Shown here in pieces: positions 1 through 5,228 of a stretch of 14,858 bases of DNA. Source of the stretch: Paenibacillus_AK sp041641375 (lineage in GTDB: Bacteria > Bacillota > Bacilli > Paenibacillales > YIM-B00363); NCBI GenBank assembly GCA_041641375.1, contig JBEPYM010000074.1, positions 1-14,858 of the forward strand, read 5' to 3'. The position numbers and the translations under genes were made by a program. Numbering within the stretch: position 1 is the first letter of the stretch; each line of letters opens with the position of its first letter. The notes under the pieces are model-generated. The model saw only the letters and a list, made by a program, of their open reading frames with translations. It did no database searches and was not told the DNA's origin.

Positions 1-1
1 C

Positions 2-49
2 CCGACGCAGCCCGCACCAGCGGCTCCGACGCAGCCCGCACCAGCGGCT
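2..49 (+). repeat. Two tandem 24-bp repeats in the cytochrome linker
   Basis: Positions 2-25 and 26-49 are identical 24-bp units encoding PTQPAPAA twice. A shorter degenerate stretch (PAPAAS) follows. The array may continue upstream of the window. The unit is a multiple of three, so copy-number change would lengthen or shorten the linker without breaking the frame. Confidence 0.9.
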
Positions 50-307
50 CCGGCGCCAGCAGCATCAGCAACAGTAAGCAGCCCGGTTAAGGGAGAAACA
101 GTGTACAAGAGCAGCTGCATGGCGTGCCATGGGGTAAATTTGGAAGGGAAATACGGCCCGGGGCTGCAAAAAATCGGTGCCAAAATGTCCAAAGAACAGC
201 TCGTCAAGCAGATTACGGATGGAAGCGGCGATATGCCTGGCTTTGCCAAGAGGCTTGATGCTGCGTCTATTGAAGCATTGGCCGACTGGCTCGCGGGGAA
301 GAAATGA
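2..307 (+). CDS. Class I c-type cytochrome, C-terminal part (5' end outside window)
   Basis: This is the last 101 residues of a small electron-carrying cytochrome c, open at the left edge of the window. The heme-binding motif CMACH is followed by a short helical domain ending in DWLAGKK. The axial methionine is probably the one in GDMPGF, as in the c550/c551 type. The domain is preceded by a Pro/Ala/Thr/Gln-rich linker of about 25 residues. Such linkers tether small cytochromes of Gram-positive bacteria to a membrane helix or lipid anchor on the outer face, but the anchor is not visible here. A GTG at 101 falls only six codons before the heme motif and is not a credible start, because the same frame stays open to the window edge. 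The family call is secure. The exact electron partner is unknown, and a link to the nitrate genes is not shown. Confidence 0.9.
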   Translation, partial: PTQPAPAAPTQPAPAAPAPAASATVSSPVKGETVYKSSCMACHGVNLEGKYGPGLQKIGAKMSKEQLVKQITDGSGDMPGFAKRLDAASIEALADWLAGKK

Positions 308-439
308 CATAAGCAAAAGAACCGAAGCTACATCAGGATGAGGACACAGCCTAAACATACACGAAATATAATTTAGGAAAATAAGAATACTATGGTAATA
401 TTGCATTGTTGGAATCAGTTATGGGAGGGGGCTACGAAT

Positions 440-952
440 TTGAATGTTCCTTCGCATCAAATGCGTTTTTTTTGTTCAGCTCATCAATCCTATGTAGATA
501 ACACATTAATACAAATTAAAAAGCATTATGGCGACAATTTGTCGGGTCTCGCTATTTACGGCTCGTACGCCAGACTTGATAATCGGGCAAATTCAGATTT
601 GGATCTCTTGATCATCCTCCGTTCAACGGTGGGGCGCAGCCAAAGGATTTCTGACTTTATCACCCATATTGAGATGCCTCTAGAGCCCGAAGCGCAAAAA
701 CTGTTTGAGAATGATTTCATATTATGCGAGCTATCGCCCTATATTCTCACTTGCAATGAAGCGATGCACTTTCAAACCATTTATAGTGATTTTGTTGACA
801 GCCATATATTGGTTTATGATCCTGACAAATACTTAGAAAGAATTATTGCTGCAACAAAACAGCTTCTACTTGATGTAAACGCGACAAAATTGCGTCGAAA
901 CAATTCTTGGGAGTGGCAATTTACCCGCTATTTGGGGGGGGTGACGTTATGA
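440..952 (+). CDS. MNT-type nucleotidyltransferase domain protein (partner of the HEPN gene)
   Basis: This is a minimal nucleotidyltransferase of the DNA polymerase beta superfamily, about 170 residues. The signature GS-x10-DxD is intact: G41-S42, then D53 and D55 in NSDLDLL, which would bind the metal and nucleotide. The frame opens further upstream at 392, but the TTG at 440 sits 8 nt after the strong ribosome site GGGAGGGGG (423-431), so I take TTG as the start. The stop overlaps the start of the next gene (ATGA, 949-952). In characterised MntA-HepT pairs the MNT protein modifies and neutralises the HEPN toxin by adding AMP; that role here is inferred from the pairing alone. The coding sequence is visibly richer in A+T than the nitrate genes, which suggests acquisition. 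It could instead be a housekeeping-type solitary nucleotidyltransferase. Confidence 0.82.
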   Translation: MNVPSHQMRFFCSAHQSYVDNTLIQIKKHYGDNLSGLAIYGSYARLDNRANSDLDLLIILRSTVGRSQRISDFITHIEMPLEPEAQKLFENDFILCELSPYILTCNEAMHFQTIYSDFVDSHILVYDPDKYLERIIAATKQLLLDVNATKLRRNNSWEWQFTRYLGGVTL

Positions 953-1359
953 AGAAGGATGAATTGACGATTTCTTATCTCAAAAAATCGGAAGTACGAA
1001 TTAAGGCCTTACATTTCTATCGTGACGAACAATCCTATTCCGATGTCGTCAGAGAGGCTCAAGAGGTGGTAGAGCTCCTGTTAAAAGCGGTGTTGAGGGC
1101 AATTGGAGTAGAAGTTCCAAAAATACACGATGTCGGTAAAACATTATCTTCCCACCAAAATCTCCTTCCGACCCATCTCTCTGACAACCTTTCTAGGATA
1201 CAATTCATTTCGAAGCGGTTGCGTAAGGAAAGAGAGTTGAGTTTCTATGGGGCGGAAGATTTTATTCCCTCTGAAGAATATACGATTGAGGATGCAAATG
1301 AAGCCATACATGATGCGGAGTGGGTGTACAGCATGATTCAAGCTTCGTTCCAAGGTTAA
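949..1359 (+). CDS. HEPN domain protein (putative toxin of an MNT/HEPN pair)
   Basis: This is a 136-residue all-helical HEPN-family protein. The family is recognised from REAQEVVELLLKAVL followed by PKIHDVGK, and from the C-terminal segment RELSFYG...SEEYTIEDA. The ATG at 949 overlaps the stop of the nucleotidyltransferase gene by ATGA and follows a run of eight G at 935-942, so the two are translationally coupled. Catalytic HEPN RNases carry R-x4-6-H near the last helices. Here the equivalent region reads R95-x4-Y100, so the histidine is replaced. An RIKALH string at residues 17-22 fits the pattern but lies in the wrong part of the fold. The protein may therefore be a non-catalytic HEPN, a nucleotide-binding partner, or a divergent toxin. 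Its 3' end meets the convergent mobA gene after only 12 bp. Confidence 0.78.
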   Translation: MKKDELTISYLKKSEVRIKALHFYRDEQSYSDVVREAQEVVELLLKAVLRAIGVEVPKIHDVGKTLSSHQNLLPTHLSDNLSRIQFISKRLRKERELSFYGAEDFIPSEEYTIEDANEAIHDAEWVYSMIQASFQG

Positions 1360-1371
1360 CGGCCGCGTCGT

Positions 1372-1992
1372 CTACGACTTGTCCCCCTTGTGGGTACGGC
1401 CAAGAAATTGCAAATAATCGCCGGGGGTATTCAGGTTCGTATAAACGTCCTGAGTCGGCAAGGCATCGAGCTCGCAAGCACGCACGGCGCTCCACAGAGA
1501 GCGCATGCGAAAGCTGCCTTCGGCGAGAAGTCGTTCCAGCAGCGGCGCAATTCGCGGATGATACAAGGCGTGGAACGGCTCGTTAGCCGTGCCGCAAATA
1601 TCCGCGTTATGCGTCAGCGCTTCTTGCAGCATGTGGCCGACCAGCTCGGACGACAGCGTCGGCATATCGCAAGCCGTAACGAATGCATAACCGCCGTCTT
1701 TCGGCAGTGCGGATAACGCGGCATAAAGACCGGCCATCGGTCCTTCGCCGAGCCGGTCATACACAAACTCCACCTGCTGGAGGAACGGGTAATGTACATG
1801 CTGCTCCTGGTTCGCCAGCGCAATGATGAGCCTGCCGCTAACGATCGCCTCCATCTGCCCGGCGATGTGCTCAATCAGCGGCGTTCCCGCATTGTCGACG
1901 GATAACAGCGCCTTATTGACACCCATGCGCACACTCTTGCCGCCCGCAAGCAATACGCCGTGCAGCGGAAGTCCGGCGACGTCCCTCGTCAT
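1372..1992 (-). CDS. mobA: Molybdenum cofactor guanylyltransferase MobA
   Basis: MobA joins GMP from GTP to molybdopterin-bound molybdenum, making the bis-MGD cofactor of prokaryotic nitrate reductases, in the cytoplasm. The protein is about 206 residues, normal for the family. It has the nucleotide-binding signature LLAGGKSVRMGVNKAL (residues 14-29), GPMAGLYAAL, the metal/GTP site TACDMP, and the C-terminal TNLNTPGDY. I choose the ATG at 1992 because its ATGA overlaps the stop of the upstream gene; an in-frame ATG at 2010 would add six residues. It is the last gene of the minus-strand operon after the ANTAR regulator and the TrpD2-like gene. Its placement beside a molybdoenzyme supports a role in supplying the nitrate reductase on the other strand. 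Confidence 0.93.
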   Translation of the reverse strand: MTRDVAGLPLHGVLLAGGKSVRMGVNKALLSVDNAGTPLIEHIAGQMEAIVSGRLIIALANQEQHVHYPFLQQVEFVYDRLGEGPMAGLYAALSALPKDGGYAFVTACDMPTLSSELVGHMLQEALTHNADICGTANEPFHALYHPRIAPLLERLLAEGSFRMRSLWSAVRACELDALPTQDVYTNLNTPGDYLQFLGRTHKGDKS

Positions 1993-3020
1993 CGCAATGC
2001 GTCCGTCCATTGCTGGAATTTGCGCATTGCCGCCCCTGTTTCAAGCGCTTCCCGCGCCGTTTCGAGCCCCTGCTCAATCGATTCGACCGCCTGCGCGACC
2101 CATAGTCTCACTGCGCTGTTCAGCAGAACCATATGATATTCGGCGGGGGACGCCTGATCGAGCTTCAAGATCGACAGTGCGGTTCTGGCGTGATAGGAAG
2201 CGTCGCGATCGATCTCCTCCGCTGCAGGCTCGACCTGCAGCTCGTACAGCTCCGGATCGATAATGTGCAGATCGTAACGATCGCCCTCGACAAGGTAGCA
2301 GCGTGTACGCTTCTCCGCCGTCAAATCCTCTGAGCCTTCAGCGCCTTGCACGATAATCGCCCGCTTCACGCCGAGTCTCCCGACGAGCTCCGCCATTTTC
2401 TCAAATACAGTGCCATGAAAAACACCCATTGCCATATAGGGAGCATCCGTATAACGAAGCAGCTTCTCCGCCGTATTGAACACAGTGCGAAGGCCGAGCT
2501 CCTCCCGCAACTCACGCAGCTGTGCGAGCGGCGGGCACCACTGCTCCGCAGGTGCGAACAATACGCCTGATCGGCCGGCTGCATCGATGAATGCTTCACG
2601 TGAAAGCTTTGTCCATGGAATGCCGAGCTCTCCGACTACATCGCATAATGTAACCCCCCACTTGGGCGGAAGCGATGGGCTGGCATGGAGTGCTGCAGGC
2701 AGTCCGCACGCCGCCAGCACGAAAGCGGTCGGCAGTGTGGCAAAGAACGACCTTGCACGACCGTCGTAGGGACCGGCGCAATCGATTGAGCCATGGATTG
2801 GATGCTTAAAGGAGCGCTCACGGAGGGCATCGACGAAGGCCATCAGCTCATCGACACTCTCCATCTTGATACGTTCGGCAACGAGGAATGCGCCGTTCTG
2901 GGCGGGGGTTGACTCCCCTGACAAGATCAGCTCCGCCGCTCGCCGTGCATCCTCGCCGCTCAAATCCTTCGCACCGCGTTTCCCGCGACCGACTTCCTTC
3001 AATAAGGGTATCATCGTCAT
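1989..3020 (-). CDS. TrpD2-like (anthranilate phosphoribosyltransferase-fold) protein in a nitrate operon
   Basis: This 343-residue protein has the layout of the class III glycosyltransferase/TrpD family. An N-terminal helical region (GAKDLSGEDARRAAELILSG, with TPAQNGAFLVAERIK) precedes the alpha/beta domain. The TrpD catalytic signatures are altered. The phosphate loop GTGGD reads AGPYDG near residues 82-87, and KHGNRS reads LHASPS at 111-116. The aligned context (ATLPTAFVLAACG, then a WGVTLCDVVGELG segment) resembles the TrpD2/YbiB branch; E. coli YbiB is reported to bind nucleic acid and not to make tryptophan. Both ends are ATGA overlaps, with the regulator upstream (3017-3020) and mobA downstream (1989-1992). 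The ribosome site AGAGGAGG lies 9 nt before the ATG. A role in nitrate regulation or cofactor supply is inferred from context only; annotation as tryptophan biosynthesis would probably be wrong. Confidence 0.8.
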   Translation of the reverse strand: MTMIPLLKEVGRGKRGAKDLSGEDARRAAELILSGESTPAQNGAFLVAERIKMESVDELMAFVDALRERSFKHPIHGSIDCAGPYDGRARSFFATLPTAFVLAACGLPAALHASPSLPPKWGVTLCDVVGELGIPWTKLSREAFIDAAGRSGVLFAPAEQWCPPLAQLRELREELGLRTVFNTAEKLLRYTDAPYMAMGVFHGTVFEKMAELVGRLGVKRAIIVQGAEGSEDLTAEKRTRCYLVEGDRYDLHIIDPELYELQVEPAAEEIDRDASYHARTALSILKLDQASPAEYHMVLLNSAVRLWVAQAVESIEQGLETAREALETGAAMRKFQQWTDALR

Positions 3021-3685
3021 CGTTTTTTGCCTCCTCTGTCCTGTTCCCTGAGCAAATCATACACCTTGACAATCGATACGGCAACGTCGACAAGACGCTT
3101 GCGTTCATTCATCGCCTGCTTGCGCAGAAAATCGTACGCCTCCACCTCGCTGATGCCCTTGATCTCGGACAAGATGCCCTTGGCGCGGTCAATCCACTTG
3201 CGCTCTTCCAGACGCGCCAGCAGCTGCTCGCGTTCCTTCAGCCACTGTGTCCGTCCCAAATAATGACGAGTGGCGACGAACAAGGCGCAGTGGAGCTGTG
3301 CGACCGTCATACCCGGTACCAGGATCGCGTCGATATCGGCATCAATCTTACAATCATAGGAAACATCCGGTTCTTCGCACCACCAGAGCAGCGGCAGCGA
3401 CTTGTGTCCCAGAAGCTGCGAGGCCGCCTTTCCGAGTTCGCTCATGGGCAGGGAAAGAATAACGGCATCCGCATGGCTGATGCGCGCGGCATATGCGGCT
3501 GGTTCGGAAGCTGTTGCATACCGAAAGCCTGCCTGCAGCAGCAAGCGCTCAATGCCGGCTCCATCGCCGATTGGCAGGTCGCCTCCCTCGTCATGCTCAG
3601 CTTGCTCTTCCATAGCTGGCGACAATTTCGTTGCTGCAAGGGGAGCAGGGATCCGGTCGCGAACGATGAGGAACGATTGTAGCAT
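3017..3685 (-). CDS. ANTAR-domain RNA-binding antiterminator with a receiver-like N-terminus
   Basis: This is a 222-residue regulator. The C-terminal ANTAR domain (about 150-212) is clear: LLARLEERKWIDRAKGIL, then ISEVEAYDFLRKQAM and LVDVAVSIV. ANTAR domains bind paired hexaloop hairpins in leader RNA and prevent termination. The N-terminal part (about 1-140) resembles a response-regulator receiver, but the expected phospho-Asp after the third strand is serine or leucine (AVILSLPMSELG, residues 74-85) and no conserved Lys-Pro is seen, so classical phosphorylation is unlikely. I choose the ATG at 3685 because AGGTGG at 3693-3698 lies 7 nt upstream; the ATG at 3703 would add six residues but lacks a ribosome site. 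It heads an operon with the TrpD2-like gene and mobA, divergent from the nitrate genes. It is comparable in role to NasT or NasR, but no NIT or NasS sensor is in the window. Confidence 0.88.
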   Translation of the reverse strand: MLQSFLIVRDRIPAPLAATKLSPAMEEQAEHDEGGDLPIGDGAGIERLLLQAGFRYATASEPAAYAARISHADAVILSLPMSELGKAASQLLGHKSLPLLWWCEEPDVSYDCKIDADIDAILVPGMTVAQLHCALFVATRHYLGRTQWLKEREQLLARLEERKWIDRAKGILSEIKGISEVEAYDFLRKQAMNERKRLVDVAVSIVKVYDLLREQDRGGKKR

Positions 3686-3704
3686 AGGGCCACCACCTGT
3701 CATG

Positions 3705-3721
3705 TGACAATATAGTTAACA
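3705..3721 (-). promoter_or_regulatory. GlnR/TnrA-like box 2 (one mismatch)
   Basis: On the minus strand this reads TGTTAACTATATTGTCA, matching TGTNA-N7-TNACA except for one base in the second half. It is the inverted twin of the perfect box at 3766-3782, and the two centres are 61 bp apart. It sits just upstream of the ANTAR gene start, where it could act on the leftward promoter or cooperate with box 1. Confidence 0.68.
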
Positions 3722-3765
3722 ATAATATAACACACAGACCCATTTTATGAGGATACATTTTTTTG

Positions 3766-3782
3766 TGTTAACTATATTGACA
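3766..3782 (+). promoter_or_regulatory. GlnR/TnrA box 1 (perfect consensus)
   Basis: TGTTAACTATATTGACA matches the 17-bp GlnR/TnrA consensus TGTNA-N7-TNACA exactly. Its last six bases are the -35 element of the rightward promoter. Its centre is near -38 relative to the predicted start, a position that usually favours repression, as GlnR does in nitrogen excess. Activation by TnrA usually uses sites nearer -50. Binding is predicted from the sequence only. Confidence 0.85.
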
Positions 3783-3805
3783 TGTAACAGGAGTTATTTT
3801 ATAAT
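3777..3805 (+). promoter_or_regulatory. Sigma-A promoter of the nitrate assimilation operon
   Basis: Perfect -35 TTGACA (3777-3782) and perfect -10 TATAAT (3800-3805) are separated by 17 nt. Transcription should start near 3812, leaving a leader of about 170 nt before the transporter GTG. Such a strong core promoter fits control by repression plus attenuation. Confidence 0.88.
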
Positions 3806-3812
3806 TCAAACA

Positions 3813-3874
3813 GGTCACAAAGATGTGACCCTCACCCCACCTATAACGTAATGTCGAATACAAGGATGTATTCG
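3813..3874 (+). promoter_or_regulatory. ANTAR-responsive tandem hairpins in the nitrate operon leader RNA
   Basis: Hairpin 1 (3813-3830) has the stem GGTCAC/GTGACC around the loop AAAGAT. Hairpin 2 (3855-3874) has the stem CGAATAC/GTATTCG around the loop AAGGAT. Both are six-base loops with A at position 1 and G at position 4, the published hallmark of ANTAR targets. The spacer is 24 nt. Hairpin 1 begins about one base after the predicted transcription start. The gene for an ANTAR protein lies immediately divergent. The weakest link is the linker length, which is fairly long. Confidence 0.83.
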
Positions 3875-3886
3875 CATCGGGCAACG

Positions 3887-3952
3887 AGGCCAACGCGTAG
3901 AGTGCAGTCCTGCTGATGAAGCCGGGCACGTCACCCATGCGTTGGCCTTTCA
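3887..3952 (+). terminator. Leader terminator-like hairpin (attenuator) before the transporter gene
   Basis: AGGCCAACGC (3887-3896) pairs perfectly with GCGTTGGCCT (3939-3948), giving a 10-bp GC-rich stem followed by TTTCATT. The loop is 42 nt and the U-run is short, so it is an imperfect intrinsic terminator. Its position between the ANTAR hairpins and the first gene fits an attenuator that ANTAR binding would overcome. CGCAT at 3873-3877, on the 3' edge of hairpin 2, could pair with ATGCG at 3937-3941 inside the terminator arm, a possible switch contact. Confidence 0.6.
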
Positions 3953-3982
3953 TTATGTAGAGAACAAGGAGAGGATGTCCAC

Positions 3983-5203
3983 GTGGATAAACACGGTTTT
4001 CTCAAGGCAGGTCATAAGCCATCGCTTTTCAGTTCCTTCCTATATTTCGATATCAGCTTTATGGTTTGGGTACTGCTCGGACCGCTCGCCGTCATTATTG
4101 CGAACGAGCATCAGCTCGATGCGGCGCAGAAGGCGAATCTCGTCGCGCTTCCGGTGCTGGGCGGCTCGATCCTGCGGCTCGTACTCGGATGGATGACGGA
4201 CTACATCGGGCCGAAACGCACCGGACAGATCGGATTGATCATTACGATGGTGCCGCTCGTGTGGGCCTGGCAGTTTGCACATACGATGACCGAGCTTTAC
4301 ATCGTTGCACTGCTGCTCGGTGTCGCCGGCGCTTCTTTCGCCGCAGCGCTGCCGCTGGCATCTCGCTGGTATCCGCCGCAATACCAAGGACTTGCGATGG
4401 GAATTGCCGGAGCGGGCAATAGCGGCACGGTCATCACGACGCTGTTTGCAAACCGGATCGCGCAGCATTATGGGGATTGGCATATCGTATTCGGCTTTGC
4501 GCTCATCCCAGTCATCCTCACCTTTCTAATCTTTACCGCACTTGCCAAGGACAGCCCGAATCAGCCTGCGCCCAAGAAGCTGGCTGACTATGCAGCCGTA
4601 CTCGGACAGCGTGACACCTGGTTTTTCTGTATTTTGTACAGCGTTACCTTCGGAGGATTCGTCGGCATGGCGAGCTATCTAACCATTTTTTACAACACGC
4701 AGTACGGTTTGTCGCCTGTTCGGGCATCGGATTTCACCACCATATGCGTCATTGCGGGCAGCTTCTTCCGGCCGGTAGGGGGCTATCTCGCCGATCGGAT
4801 CGGCGGTGTGCGGATGCTGGTGATTCTGTATGCCGCAGTCGCGGTGATGATGGCGGCAATCTCAACGCTGCCGTCACTCCCGGTCGTCACTTTGCTGCTG
4901 TTTGTAGCGATGATGTCGCTGGGCATGGGCAACGGTTCGGTGTTTCAGCTGGTGCCCCAACGATTTCAGAAGGAGATCGGCGTCATTACCGGCATCGTGG
5001 GAGCGGCGGGAGGCTTGGGCGGATTTTTCCTGCCAAAGATCCTCGGCAATCTGAAGCTCGCGACGGGTTCCTTCACACCCGGCTTTCTCGTATTGAGCCT
5101 GATCGCGGCGTCATGTATTGCGCTCGTTGCAATCCTGCAGCTTCAATGGAGAAAATCATGGATCGGCACAGGCGGCAAGGCTAAGGTGGAAGTTCGTAGC
5201 TAA
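3983..5203 (+). CDS. Nitrate/nitrite transporter of the NarK/NasA family (MFS)
   Basis: This is a 406-residue polytopic membrane protein, probably 12 helices, importing nitrate. The two substrate-binding arginines of NarK-type proteins have clear counterparts: R65 in GSILRLVLGWMTD (helix 2) and R263 in SFFRPVGGYLADRIGG (helix 8). The glycine-rich nitrate signatures are GIAGAGNSGT (about 140-149) and GIVGAAGGLGGF (about 337-348). I choose the GTG at 3983 because AAGGAGAGG (3967-3975) lies 7 nt upstream; the ATG at 3975 is in another frame. It is the first gene after the attenuated leader, 25 bp before the nitrite reductase large subunit. In B. subtilis the equivalent transporter is called NasA. 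Direction (import versus nitrite exchange) cannot be read from sequence, but the assimilatory context favours import. Confidence 0.94.
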   Translation: MDKHGFLKAGHKPSLFSSFLYFDISFMVWVLLGPLAVIIANEHQLDAAQKANLVALPVLGGSILRLVLGWMTDYIGPKRTGQIGLIITMVPLVWAWQFAHTMTELYIVALLLGVAGASFAAALPLASRWYPPQYQGLAMGIAGAGNSGTVITTLFANRIAQHYGDWHIVFGFALIPVILTFLIFTALAKDSPNQPAPKKLADYAAVLGQRDTWFFCILYSVTFGGFVGMASYLTIFYNTQYGLSPVRASDFTTICVIAGSFFRPVGGYLADRIGGVRMLVILYAAVAVMMAAISTLPSLPVVTLLLFVAMMSLGMGNGSVFQLVPQRFQKEIGVITGIVGAAGGLGGFFLPKILGNLKLATGSFTPGFLVLSLIAASCIALVAILQLQWRKSWIGTGGKAKVEVRS

Positions 5204-5228
5204 ACAAAAACGAGAGGAGTCGCTGCAT

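Noticed and set aside
2..49. The left-edge repeat as a CRISPR or mobile element end
   Set aside because: The repeats are directly adjacent, in frame, and encode a low-complexity linker joined to a heme domain.
2888..3682. A 264-codon plus-strand open frame across the TrpD2-like and ANTAR genes
   Set aside because: It crosses the junction of two recognised minus-strand genes and resembles no family.
3942..4196. An 84-codon frame starting in the nitrate leader
   Set aside because: It overlaps the transporter in another frame and has Arg/Ser-rich shadow composition. The GTG at 3983 has the proper ribosome site.
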